64,000 nt of DNA. Source: Corylus avellana. Taxonomy: Eukaryota; Streptophyta; Magnoliopsida; Fagales; Betulaceae. The notes under the pieces are model-generated. The model ran no database searches and was not told the origin of the DNA. It worked only from the letters and a program-made list of their open reading frames with translations. Below are positions 34,016 through 45,014 of the stretch, one piece after another. Both the position numbers and the translations under genes were made by a program. Each line of letters opens with the position of its first letter. The stretch's first letter is position 1. Location: positions 13,712,354 to 13,776,353 of the forward strand of contig NC_081548.1 in NCBI RefSeq assembly GCF_901000735.1, written 5' to 3'.

Positions 34016-34424
34016 ATGGATACCTCAAATGAAGATACAAGCTTTTTTGGTTCAGCACATAGTAGATCTTCATCAGTGCAGCGCCTTTGCTTTTGCGAAT
34101 GGCCCATTGTTGTCAAAACTGCCAACACTAAGAAAAACTTTGGAAGGAGGTGTGTGAGTTGCGAAAAATTGGAAGGCAAGTAGTTGACATTTTACGTAAT
34201 CAAGATATGAACCTCCATTGTGTACTGATTTTGTTTAGTTTATTTAATTAATTTAGGTTGGTGATTGTTAATTGTAATGTGTTTTGCAGATTAACCAAGG
34301 TTGTGGTTTCTTTGAATGGCTTGATCCTAAAATGTGCTCATTTGGTAAGAAGGTGGTACATCGTTTGCATCAAAGGCATGAATATTTGGAGGCTCAATTG
34401 AAACGATGTGAAACAATGGTTGAA
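34016..34424 (+). pseudogene. zf-GRF protein gene, copy 1 (frameshifted, partial)
   Basis: Exon 1 at 34016-34175 encodes MDTSNEDTSFFGSAHS and LCFCEWPIVVKTANTKKNFGRR. Exon 2 starts at 34290 with INQGCGFFEWLDPKMC and continues as a helical HQRHEYLEAQLKRCE segment into a gap. The layout matches the plant GRF zinc finger (CxC, then RRF..C, then CGFFEW). Compared with copy 2, exon 1 has one extra A before the donor, so the reading frame does not continue across the intron. Copy 1 is probably a pseudogene. The intron has a GC donor. Confidence 0.75.
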
Positions 34425-34524
34425 NNNNNNNNNNNNNNNNNNNNNNNNNNNNNNNNNNNNNNNNNNNNNNNNNNNNNNNNNNNNNNNNNNNNNNNNNNNN
34501 NNNNNNNNNNNNNNNNNNNNNNNN
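34425..34524. other. Assembly gap (100 N)
   Basis: Hides the 3' end of the zf-GRF copy 1 gene. Confidence 1.
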
Positions 34525-34963
34525 CCACTCCTCTCCTTCTCTAATTACTTTGCCAAAAAAGAAAGACCCTTTTTGATATAGTTGACAAACTGATATGTTT
34601 GAATTTATATTCTTTTCGACTTCAATCCTTGGGGCAATCACTGTTCAACAACTTGCATGCTTTTACATCCAATATATACCTCTCATGGTATATATTGGAT
34701 GAACTAGTATGTTGAAGATTTTGCTCCAGCCTCAGGTCTTGAATCAACTTGAACACTTTTACATGCACATCATCAGCACTTACGTAGGTTTCAGAATATG
34801 TTTAAGTGTATGTTTTACTATTTATGTACTTATACATATATGTATGTATAATGGGCCTGGCTCCTATAAAGTAGAATATGTCATGTTCAAGTAGAAACTA
34901 TATCTAATTGTTTGTATAATGACTTTTGTTTAAATGGATTATCCAATCTTAATTGATTATGGG
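34525..34963. other. Unassigned sequence after zf-GRF copy 1
   Basis: About 440 bases of AT-rich sequence with no recognisable domain. It could be the 3' UTR or flank of the zf-GRF gene. Confidence 0.4.
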
Positions 34964-35585
34964 TGATGAGTGCCAAATATTGCATACTTGGACCCCTTCA
35001 TTTACATTAGTTAATCCTTTAGCTGTGTCATTATTTAATGTTTTGTGTTAGTTTTGTGCTTTTAGTATTTTGTAGGTCGTTGAAGAAAAACTACAGATTT
35101 AAAGGGAAAAATGCAAAGTTTGGAAGAAAACATACTTTGAGAAGACCTAGATGATGTGGTTAAGTTTAACCAAATCCAAGTAAAGGTTAAATCGGATTAA
35201 AGATCAAATTGGATTAAATTTCAGATTTAATAAAATTTTGGATGGATTCAAATTCAGATTCTGCATACGTCTCAGTATTTTGACCATAACATTCTACTCA
35301 AGTATCGGATGGAGGTTCTTCAAGTGGCATTGGAAAGCTAACTTAAAATACTATAGTTAACTGTTAAATAGGATTTTCCTAATTCTGACGGTTACTATGC
35401 CAAAATTGCCCCGCAATAAAAGGATACAAATCTGGATGAATCTTATTCCGATTTCAGACTTCTATTCGGTGAGTGTGAATTCCCAAACCTTAGTATTTTA
35501 TCTCTTAGTTTATTTTAATTAGTTTATGTTTGTCTTTTAATTTTTAAAACCAAAATCAAAACCCTTTTAATTAGTTTACAATTTT
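34964..35585 (+). mobile_element. S3 LTR with internal deletion (5' LTR of LARD-B)
   Basis: Starts TGATGAGTGCC. At 35461-35470 (TCTATTCGGT) it jumps from the U3 region to the U5 region, removing about 0.65 kb relative to the LTR at 32426. Short shared sequence at the junction suggests end joining. The last bases of the LTR and the primer site are lost near a TGT/T tract (35588-35620). Confidence 0.75.
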
Positions 35586-35986
35586 TCGTGTTGTTGTTGT
35601 TGTTGTTTTTTTTTTTTTTGGCTTGTTCTACAATTCTGCCGCAGCACCTTCCGCATGCCCCTGCTAGTGTGATCGATCGCAGCCCTGCTACGATCGAGTG
35701 CACTCGTGGCCAAGACAGCAAGTCAAGCACACTAAAATGCGCGATCGAGCGCACTCACAACAAAGGCATCAACTGCAATAGTTCCGTAGATTTTTGCCAA
35801 AAATTTATTTTTGGTCCTTTTTGTAAGTTTTTAAATTTGAGGGTTATAATTATTTTTTTTTAGTTAGTTAGTCATTTTTTTTTTTTAGTTTATTTTATTT
35901 AAAAATACACACAAAAAAAAAAAAAAATTAAAGAATGGTTAATGTGTTTTGTGGGATATTTGCATGCTAAACAGTGAGGGAGAAGT
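35586..35986 (+). mobile_element. LARD-B 5' leader
   Basis: Non-coding. It has the GATC/CpG cassette at 35665-35755, shared with the leader of LARD-A at 42945-43030 (minus) and 5608-5660. Confidence 0.55.
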
Positions 35987-37152
35987 ATGGATTTTCCGTT
36001 TAATAATTTTTCTGTACAACATGCTTCTCCTAGTTGTAGGACACCAGCTCCTACTAACTACCCTCAAAATTTTTACCCACATGAACATTGTTCATACTAC
36101 TCCAATCCTTATCATAGTTCTAGTAATTGTCCATGTTGGGAACAATTTTCTAATTCTTCATATGAGCAAATGAACACTAATTTCTCAAGCCGAGGATTTG
36201 AAACAAATTTCAATTTTTACAACCCAGACTGGAGCACCCAATATAATTTCTCATGGTTAGCTTAGGCTACAGGAAATTATACTCACCAATTTGATGAATT
36301 GCACCGGTCAGAATATCTGCAATTTGATCATCAAGCTCAACCTCCTACTTATCAGTCTACCACTCAAGTGCCACAGCCTGCACCACAGTCATCATTAGAA
36401 GACATGATGAAAGCATGCATACAGACAACCGAAATAGCTGACTCGCTCAACACCCAAGCTATACAAGAGCTCAAGAATTCCAACTCCCAAGCTATACAAG
36501 AGCTCAAGAACTCCAAGTCCTAGGCTATACAAGAGCTGAAGAACTCCACCATGGCCAATACCAAAGATATACAAGAACTTAAGAACTTCACTCATCAAGC
36601 TATGTCAAGATTGGAAGGACAGTTCAATCATCTAGATGCTAAATTTAATAGAATAGAGGAAGAAGAGCTTCAAAGTTAGCTGACTAAAAGGCACTACATG
36701 ATTGATGAGGATGATTCCAAATCATGAGCATGCCCAAGTCACCACTACACTTGAGAGTGAGGAAATTGTGGATAACATTGAGGTGGAAGAAAAAGAAGAA
36801 GAAGTTGAGCACCCTAAACAAGCTGGGCACCATGAGAACAGTGAGCCACCAACAGATCCTAATCTACCCAGTGACATGGAAGTGAGTATTGAAGCTCCTG
36901 CCTGTATCACTGTCCCTCTTGAGACATATCAAGAGCCCAAAGCTTCATCGCCTAAATGTCTCAAAAAGCCATCTTATGTCAAGATACTCAAGGACTTGTG
37001 CACACAAGCACACAAATCTAGGAGCCACTTTCCAAAGAAGATCCTTCGAAGTAAGCAATTCTACACAAGATGGTGAAATATCCTTCCAGAGGGGTATGAA
37101 GTTTTGAAGAAGAAAGGGTGGAAGGGATTGGTTGGACATCCGCATGATAGGG
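35987..37152 (+). pseudogene. LARD-B Gag-like protein (zinc-knuckle remnant, coiled-coil, acidic tail)
   Basis: Reads MDFPFNNFSVQHASPS, then a degenerate knuckle CSYYSNPYHSSSNC (second Cys changed to Tyr). Next is a Gln/Pro-rich linker, then four AIQELKNS-type repeats of 11-12 residues forming a coiled coil (36450-36600), RLEGQFNHLDAKFNRIEEEEL, an acidic Glu/Lys tract, and the conserved tail CLKKPSYVKILKDL to WKGLVGHPHDRGKRC. Stops at 36263, 36522 and 36678 and a frame change near 36720 make it non-functional. It looks like a Gag-type protein with no pol attached. Confidence 0.65.
36455..36600 (+). repeat. In-frame 33-36 bp repeats encoding AIQELKNS units
   Basis: Four consecutive imperfect copies of GCTATACAAGAGCTCAAGAA. 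The unit length keeps the reading frame and a near-heptad hydrophobic spacing. Confidence 0.85.
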
Positions 37153-37834
37153 GGAAGCGCTGTAAAGTTTTCTCCTCTAGTTTATTTTCTGCACTTCACT
37201 CCACAAATGCTTTCTTCCTTTTTCATTACATGTTGTTTTTATTTTTGTTTCTAACAACAATTAATCTTTTGAAGTTTTGTTTCTGTGAAAAAAATATTGC
37301 TGACTTCGTAGCCTTGTTGACTTCAGTTAAGAAGCCCTTAGGAATGTTTACATCTAGTGCCCTAAAGCCACCTGGCTTGGGAGTCATTGGCCTAACACTT
37401 GTTAGATAGGTCAATTAGAAAGCTTAAGGGAGTTAGACATTGCAGAGCCTTTTTAAAATAAAAATAAAAAATTTGCATATCTTGCTTTGGTTGTTTCATT
37501 TGATAGAGATTTTCACAAATTTTCTGGAACTTGTCTTGAGTTTAAAATGAAAGCTTCATGATTGTATGGTAATTACACTTACACTTTTCAGAACATATGA
37601 GGTCTCAATTGTCCATTTATGAGTGATTTGATTTTGGATTTCCTTTTGACTGTGATGATGGTGTTTGTATTTTTAAGTTTGTTCATGAATAAGAACCATG
37701 GTTTATGTGAAATTTCATTCTTGTTAACAACATAGTGCTACAATGTTTGTGGGTATCATTCCTGTTAAGTCCTCAAGCGACTTCACTCGTCCACTAGGGA
37801 TGCCTAGGAGTTTAAAAGGCTTGTTGCATATGCT
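37153..37834 (+). mobile_element. LARD-B 3' non-coding region, copy 2
   Basis: Almost identical to 31661-32330; the polypurine tract and LTR start fall in the following gap. Confidence 0.75.
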
Positions 37835-37934
37835 NNNNNNNNNNNNNNNNNNNNNNNNNNNNNNNNNNNNNNNNNNNNNNNNNNNNNNNNNNNNNNNNNN
37901 NNNNNNNNNNNNNNNNNNNNNNNNNNNNNNNNNN
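37835..37934. other. Assembly gap (100 N)
   Basis: Compared with copy 1 it should contain roughly 0.8 kb (the end of the 3' region and most of U3), so the gap size is nominal. Confidence 1.
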
Positions 37935-38644
37935 TAAATTCCCAACTAAGGTTGGGGATGAAGCCTCACCGATGAAGAACATCAATACATGTAGTCTTTA
38001 TTTATCTGATTTTGTTGGGTTTAATATTTCAATTGTTTTACTTCTTTTCAATGTGTGGAATGATTATTGGATATCTTTTGTGATTCAAGGGTACACTTAA
38101 TGATTTAAGATAATTTCACATAATTGATTGCTTGATTTTATTTGCCTAAATAATTGGATATTCCTTGTGATTTGTTCTACGGATACATTTGGTGTTTCAA
38201 TTAAGATTGGATATCTTTTGTGATTTGCAGATACATCTGATGATTTAATTGATATTGGATTCCTCTTGTGATTTGTGCAATGAATGGATACATGAGATGG
38301 TTTTGATTAATTGTTTGAAGCGTAGTAAAACATATCTAAGATTTTAATTGTGAGAACTCCAGATTAATATTGATAAACATGGAAATATGTTGTTATGATT
38401 CGGTGAGTATGAATTCTCAAACCTTAGTATTTTGTCTCTTAGTTTATTTTAATTAGTTTATGTTTGTCTTTTAATTTTTAAAACCAAAACCAAAAGCCTT
38501 TTGGAACTAGATTAGGATTTAATTAGTTTAGATATAAATTGCTCTTTCAAAAACACAATTCCCTATGGGTTCAACCTTGTACTTGCAAAACATTATATTG
38601 TAAACAATTCGTGCACTTGCGAGTATATTAAAATTTGCACAACA
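37935..38644 (+). mobile_element. S3 LTR, copy 2, right half
   Basis: Matches 33109-33825 with few differences and ends TTTGCACAACA at 38644. The S3 repeats are present. The left half is in the gap. Confidence 0.88.
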
Positions 38645-38834
38645 GTGGGTTTCTTTGTAAAAAAAAAGAAAAGACATATAATATGTAACTGTTTGTTCAT
38701 AATAGCTTGGTCACATGCATGCATTATTACCTCTTGAGTTTGAGTATATTATGGTTGTTTGGTTGCTTTCAAATGTGATCAACAATAAAACAAATGTCCA
38801 AGCAGACTAATTATGTATTACTATATCATGTAGA

Positions 38835-39202
38835 ATGGATACCTCAAATGAGGATACAAGCTTTTTTGGTTCAGCACATAGTAGATCTTCATCAGTGCAG
38901 CACCTTTGCTTCTGCGAATGGCCCACTGTTGTCAAAACCGCCAACACTAAGAATAACTTTGGAAGGAGGTTTGTGAGTTGTGAAAATTGGAAGGCAAGTA
39001 GTTGACCTTTTATGTAATCAAGATATGAACCTCCATTGTGTACTAATTTTGTTTAGTTTATTTAATTAATTTAGGTTGGTGATTGTTAGTTGTAATGTGT
39101 TTTGCAGATTAACCAAGATTGTGGTTTCTTTGAATGGCTTGATCCTAAAATGTGCTCATTTGGTAAGAAGGTGGTACATCGTTTGCATCAAAGGCATGAA
39201 TA
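38835..39202 (+). CDS. zf-GRF domain protein, copy 2 (intact frame, 3' end in gap)
   Basis: Exon 1 38835-38993 encodes 53 residues, MDTSNEDTSFFGSAHS to FVSCENWK. Exon 2 starts at 39108 with INQDCGFFEWLDPKMC. The zinc ligands fit the GRF finger: CFC, then SC in RRFVSC, then DC in DCGFFEW, with the aromatic pairs in place. GRF fingers are found in nucleic-acid-binding proteins, and plants have many short single-finger versions of unknown role. The joined exons are in frame (phase 0). The gene starts 190 bases after an S3 LTR end, so that LTR may drive it. The C-terminal part is missing. Confidence 0.75.
38994..39107 (+). other. GC-AG intron of zf-GRF gene
   Basis: Donor AAG|GCAAGT and acceptor TTTTGCAG|ATT, 114 bp. 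The non-canonical GC donor has the otherwise perfect consensus expected for GC-AG introns, and the same site is present in copy 1. Confidence 0.7.
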
Positions 39203-39302
39203 NNNNNNNNNNNNNNNNNNNNNNNNNNNNNNNNNNNNNNNNNNNNNNNNNNNNNNNNNNNNNNNNNNNNNNNNNNNNNNNNNNNNNNNNNNNNNNNNNN
39301 NN
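39203..39302. other. Assembly gap (100 N)
   Basis: Hides the end of zf-GRF copy 2 and the U5 side of the next LTR. Confidence 1.
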
Positions 39303-39930
39303 AAGAAACCGAAAATGACTCCTTGAAGTAGCATCCAATTCCTCTCCCCAAAGTTGTCTCCTAAATTGTGAGGCTTAGAAATACTCTAGAAATCCTAGAA
39401 ACCCTAGTAAACTCATTTATAGGCTTAGGAATACTCTAGAAATTCTAGAAACCCTAGTAAATTCGTAGGGTTTAGTCCTAGTGCAATTAGGATTAGAAAA
39501 ACCCTAATATGGAAAGCAAAAGAAGCCTGGCCTCATATGTCTTTTCTCCAGCGCACGGGTGCGCTCGATCGCAGCCTGTGTGCGCTCGATCGGCAGTTTG
39601 CAATTGATCTTCTATGTTGGGCACTCGATCACACATGCGATCAATGCTGCTTCTTGTTCACACGAGTGCAAGGCTGCACTCGCTTCTTGACATTCTCAGG
39701 TAATGCGCTCAATTGCAGGGCCCCTGCGATTGATCCTACTATCAGAACCTCTAACTTTCCCAAATTTGCATTTTAATGCTTAAACTTTCCAGAAGTGCTT
39801 CCTTTTCTTCTAAAACCCTACAAAAACATAGAAAACACATAAAAGAAATAAAATAGCACAAAAAAACAAAACTAAGGAATTAACAAATGTAAGTTAAAGG
39901 GCTAAAATACATATATTTTAGCACTTATCA
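39303..39930 (-). mobile_element. S1-type LTR, minus orientation, left part in gap (3' LTR of LARD-A)
   Basis: Contains the region around the TATA box (TTTATAGGCTTAGG near 39416, with a local duplication of about 55 bases), the GATC/CpG cassette at 39548-39735 and the end TTTTAGCACTTATCA. It is followed by the family polypurine tract, so it is the 3' LTR of the LARD-A copy to the right. Confidence 0.85.
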
Positions 39931-40723
39931 TACCCCCAAACTTACATATTGCTAGTCCTTTAGCAATACGAAACTGAAAACAAAATGAAAAACAGAAAAC
40001 AAAAAGATAAATCATTCTTTCATGGGATGTACGATTGCATTTAGCGTATGCAACAAGCCTTTCAAACCTCTAGGCATTCCCTAGAGGACAAGTTTAGTCT
40101 CATGATGGTTTAATATGGAATGTTACCCACAAACATTATGCACAAATTCATGTTATCCAAAACTCAAGTGTCACTCAAAACTATGATTTTCATTCATTAG
40201 CAAGCTTAAAAAGACAAACTCCATCTTCACAATGAATTGGAATTTTAAAGTCTAATCACTTACAAAAGACAAGCTAAGGCATCACAAGTTCGAAAGAGTG
40301 TAAAGTGAACTAGTACAAAAATATGAAGCTTCTAATTATTTCTAATGTGCAATATCTCAATATCTCAAAGTTCACTGAAATCTCCATTAGAATGAATAAC
40401 TATGGCATAACATTTTTTTTTTTTTTTTTTAAGTCAGGCTATGCATGTTTCTTCCCTTACGCTTTCGAATTGACCCATGTAACGAGTGCTGAGTTAATAA
40501 CTCCCAAACTAGGTGGTTTTAGGGCATTAGGTGTAAAACACCCCGAAAGATTTACTAACTCGAGTCAAAAAGGCTACGAAACCAAATTAACCATGACATT
40601 AACCAAATCAAAATTCTCCACCTTTTGACGTGAACCCTCAATGCTTAATGAGGCAAGAAATCCAGTTACTTGATGAAAATCTTATCAATGATCATTTCTT
40701 CTTCTTCTTCTTTTTTCTTTTTA

Positions 40724-40724
<1 letters not shown>

Positions 40725-40786
<62 letters not shown>
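40725..40786. repeat. Compound microsatellite (CA)n(TA)n
   Basis: About 30 bases of CA then about 27 bases of TA inside the LARD 3' region, where sister copies have a poly-T tract instead. Confidence 0.95.
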
Positions 40787-41276
40787 CCAAAGCATCCATC
40801 TAATAAATCATTCAGTTTCACCCAAGACATAGAAACACACACATCAGACTTTCTTGTCATACCCCACAAATTATGTGTTAATATGCTTGTGTAAGATCAA
40901 ATCAAAGATGTGAATTCTCAACTGCCTAAAGCAAGTAACCAAAGTGAAAAACTCTTATCACCAAATCATGTGTTCAAAATTTTAAGCTCAGCAATGAAAT
41001 CAAATCACAAATTTTTCAGATCAACCAAAATTTTAAGACAAACATGAACATGCATAAAAAAATTAAAAAAAATTAAAAAAAAAATGGGACAAAGTGTGTG
41101 TAAATGTGTCTCCCATTTTCCCAAACTTAAATTACACATTGTCCTTAATGTGTGTATAACATGGAAAGATCTTACCCGAGAGATGGATGAAACTGTCTAG
41201 AATAACATGACTCATAGCACACCCCTAAACATGAACTGAAGCACACTTGTCCCTGCAACATAAAACACTAAAGTAA

Positions 41277-42194
41277 TCATGGAAAACAAAAACAAAAATA
41301 AAATAAAAAATAAAAAATAAAATGAGAATAAAAAAAAATAAGGAAATAAAAAGGATATGCTGTGGGGTGCCTCCCATAAGCACTAAGTTTAATGTCTTCA
41401 GCTAGACTGTTGTCCCTTTTAAACTTGAAGCACCAATCTTTTCTTTTCTTGCACCAAAGAGAATGAATTCTTCCTATTGCAGGGTGATTCCAACTATCTG
41501 TAGATCGAGGTAGACCACTTTGAGTTTTCTCAAACAGTTTCTCATCTAGTGGGGAATCATGAACTGGAATAAAATAAGAAGAAAACTCAGGGAGCTTTTC
41601 TATCTTGATGTCCTCAATATGCTCATTTGGTTGCTCTAATAGACTTCTCTCTTGGACTCTTGGTACTTCGGGAATAAGAGCTAATGTCGAAGAATTCTTA
41701 GTGCTCTCTTCTTTTTCCCAATGTGGTTCTTGTGGAACCTCTGTTTGCTCCTCCTTCCTCTCATCCTCTTGATTTTCACTCACTTCTTCACTCCTCAATG
41801 TGACAGCTTGCTCATGATAGTAGGTGCACTCTTCCTCCATGTAGTGCTCATTAGGATTGACCACCAATTGACCTTTGCACTCTTCTTCTTCTTCTTTAAG
41901 TATGTCTGATATTTGTTCAAGGTGAGCCTCCATCCTTTCCAATGATTGTGTGCTAGAGTTCTCCATCCTTTCAAATGATTGCTTACTTTCCTCCATTTGG
42001 CTAAGATGAGCTGACATCTCTTCTTTATAGGCAGCATGCTCTTTTTCTAAGGCAGCATACGCTTCTTCTAAGGCAGAACTCTTTAGAGGAGGTGGTTCTT
42101 CTTGGTATTGTTGATGTGGAGCGGAATATGAATAATCATATATGGGAGATGGCACCTCTTCTTGAGCTTCTATCTTAAAAATGGATTGCCTCAA
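41277..42194 (-). pseudogene. LARD-A coiled-coil acidic protein (C-terminal block)
   Basis: Open for 305 codons. A helical segment (LEEAYAALEKEHAAYKEEM, then MEESKQSFERMENSSTQSLERMEAHLEQI) is followed by an acidic Glu/Gln-rich stretch. The tail contains EKLPEFSSYFIPVHDSPLDEK and GRIHSLWCKKRKDWCFKFK. The last 40 residues are low-complexity Phe/Tyr from the non-coding A-rich tract and are probably not part of the original protein. Upstream sequence continues in other frames to the zinc knuckle at 42595-42780. I recognise no host domain; by position it is a Gag-like or accessory protein of the LARD. Confidence 0.55.
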
Positions 42195-42594
42195 ACTGAG
42201 GCTATGACAAGAATATGATTGACCATAGAACTGTGGAGATGGCTCCTCTTCTTGGTAGTTTGGAGGACAATAGGTGGAAGATGGCCCCTCTTGGAATACT
42301 TCTTCTTCTTCTTCTTTGAGAATATCGCCTTTCTATTTGCAGTAGGCCTTCATCTCCTCAATGTCTTGTCGTATTCTCTTAGTCATTTGTTTTTGTACTT
42401 TTGATCAACACTCTAATATTCTCTAACAACTCTTTAGAGACGCCAAGAGGAGGTGGTTTAGCCTAATATTGCTCTTGTGGAGCTAATAGAGAGGAATATG
42501 AATGATCATAGAACTGCGGATATGATTGATGTTGCAGTCCATGAAATTGTGGAGCATGAATCCCAGGAGCTTGAGCTTGCCACGAGAGATTGGA

Positions 42595-42780
42595 CTATTG
42601 GCTCCATGACGGGTTACAGGAATCAAAAGGACGGTCGTTCCCCGGTCTAGAGAATGATGTGTTCATATGCCCACAGGAATTGTTAGAAAATTGTCTTGGT
42701 GAGGGACAATTTCTTACATGGTGATAAGGGTTATGGCAATATGAACATGGTCCATGGGGCATCGGAATGCCTCCCCACAT
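42595..42780 (-). pseudogene. LARD-A zinc-knuckle protein (N-terminal block)
   Basis: MWGGIPMPHGPCSYCHNPYH continues into HVRNCP, an exact C-x2-C-x4-H-x4-C knuckle. It is followed by FSNNSCGHMNTSFSRPGND and ends at a TAG after PSWSQ. In-register text (SNLSWQAQAPG) continues past the stop, so the original frame ran on to the coiled-coil block. Confidence 0.65.
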
Positions 42781-43096
42781 ATGTGAAAAACAAAATAAAG
42801 TAACAAAAAGAAGTTAAAATTAAAAGGGAAATAAAAACAAAATTAAAAACAAAACTTACGAAGATACAGACTCGAATGAGCCAACATGAAACAAAAAGAA
42901 AAAAAAATAATAAGATATGTAATTAAAAACAGTTTCTGTACTGCTGTCTCGATGTGCAATCAATCACACTTGCTAGTGCGCTCAGTCACACTGGTGCACT
43001 CGATCGCCCAAGAATGGGTGCTTGAGCGCACCTTCAGAGGCAGAGCAGGAACTGCCGGAAAATAGAAAAAATAAATAAATAAATAAATAAAAATAA

Positions 43097-43434
43097 GGGA
43101 AAAATCCACTTTACCCCCTTGAAGTTTCAGGGGTTTTTCAATTTGAACCCCAAAGTTTAAAAACTGGCAATGTACCCCCCCCCCAATGTTTCAAAAATTT
43201 TCAATTTAAACCTTCCGTTAATAATTTCCGTTAAATTGGACAGAAATCTCTAAAATTACATAATTACCCTCAGGCTTTTTTAAAAAAAATTTCCGTCCAA
43301 TTTAACGGAAATTGTAACAAAAGGTTTAAATTGAAAATTTTTGAAACATTGGGGGGGTACATTGCCACTTTTTAAACTTTGGGGTTCAAATTGAAAAACT
43401 CTTAAAACTTCAGGGGTGTAAAGTGAATTTTCCC
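43097..43434. mobile_element. MITE with long inverted repeats, 338 bp
   Basis: GGGAAAAATCCACTTTACCC on the left mirrors GGGAAAATTCACTTTACACC on the right, and the arms extend over about 130 bases with a central spacer. Similar in style to the element at 18539. No clear target duplication in the A-rich flanks. Confidence 0.85.
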
Positions 43435-44861
43435 AAAAAATTTAATTTTGCTGAGCATGAACAATACTCACCATATTTATTCACAAACTAATAATCAAAA
43501 AAAAAAAAACATCAAAATATGTTAACATTCTCTCTCTTTTCTTTTCTTTTTTCGTTGATCGATCCTCACCTCTCTTCACTGTCTCACCTCTCTTCACTCA
43601 CCACATCATCATGCAGATAACGATCTTCACCTCTCTTCACTACTTTTTTCTTTTCTCACAAACCAGTCTTAAACTAAAAAATACGTTATCAAACTAATCT
43701 TTTACACTCGAAATGGCAGTCAAAACCACAAAATTAAAGCACCAAAGCCATCGCGTCCTGGCGAATTCAAAAGAGATCGAACACCACGCAGCTGCTGAAG
43801 TAATCTTAGCTTCCAGCTGAAACCTAATGGGAATGGAAGAAAATCAAATTCCGGTTTAAATGGAATTTCGATCACCGTATTTTTTGGAGTTCTTATTGGA
43901 AGGCTTAAAGTAATCTTCAGATCTGGAAAAATTTCGCAAAACTAAATACAAAACAATAATGTCTTGTCCTCGTGATTAATCCTACTACATTTGTTTTATT
44001 TTTAGATTTTTTTAATTATATTTTTTGGGTTTTTCTTGTTTTGTTTTAATGTTTTTTTGACAAATTTTAAAAAATATGATCGAACTTTAGAAAAACAAAA
44101 AAAAAAGAAAAGAAAAAAACAAATATTCAAAGATATGAGTATTGAAGAAAGAATAGAAAAAAATTGAAAAATAATATTTAAATGAAATGGTGAAAATAGA
44201 TAAGGAAAATGTTAAAATATAAAAAAAGTGATTTTTTAGCTATTTTGGATAATAAATTTGGTGAAAAAAATGTGTACTTCTCACATGTTAAACACTCAGA
44301 GATTGATTTATAGAAGGATTGTATGGTTTGTTTAAGATTTGATTGGAACCTTGACCTAGCTTGAGCTCTTTATTTATTTATTTATTTTTATTATTTTTTA
44401 ACCATTATTATCCTTTTTTAGGTACCAAGGTTGGTGCATAAAAATTCGGAGTAAAATGAGAATTTAAAAATTTAGGAGAAGAATTACAAATGATATGAAA
44501 ATTCAAAAGAATTTAGTGAAGTTTTTCCTAGAATTTTCAAGGACGGGAATAGTGTAACTTACCTGATCTGACTAGTTAACTCTCATGTCATTTATAAGAA
44601 AAAAGTAGATAAACTTTCCAGCGAGGTAGGTAGACTTTTCTCAAATTATTATCCTAAAACTATTTGTATTATCATCAAAAAATTAACCGTTCAAACTCGC
44701 TGATCTTAGGTGCAATGGTATCGTTGGCATCCACTTGGTGAAACTATACTATATGCTAGTAGAGTTTTTGAGAGCAAGAGGATAACACAAATAAAAACTT
44801 ATCCATCATCAGCAATTAAAATTACCAGATACGGTTGCATGAGACAGAACCAGCAAGAGAA
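43435..44861. other. Intergenic, nothing recognised
   Basis: AT-rich. Two copies of CACCTCTCTTCACT-type text near 43567-43650 form a small local duplication. No supported gene. Confidence 0.55.
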
Positions 44862-45014
44862 TTCTGGTGCAACATTAATATATAATTTCATATAGAAAAC
44901 ATATTTTTTTTTTGGGTCAAATACAGACATAGTGATCCACACAAACACACAAAAAGAGAGAACATCAATAAAAAGAAAAAGAACAACAAAGAGGAAACAA
45001 ATTGAATAAACACG

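Larger units (their letters stand above)
39931..43096 (-). mobile_element. LARD-A internal region, most complete copy
   Basis: From the polypurine tract (CACCCCCAAAC-like, 39931-39945) through the 3' non-coding region, two coding blocks (41277-42194 and 42595-42780) and the leader with CpG cassette (42945-43030). No reverse transcriptase, integrase, protease or RNase H motifs in about 3.1 kb. The 5' LTR is missing; the leader ends in an AAAT-rich tract against a MITE. Confidence 0.75.

Noticed and set aside
34284..34544. Frames running through N runs (also at 31121-31345, 37724-37945, 39076-39318)
   Set aside because: Length is produced by unknown bases; only the parts outside the gaps were used.
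40666..40894. Frames across the CA/TA microsatellite
   Set aside because: Simple-sequence translation (His-Thr, Ile-Tyr runs), no protein meaning.
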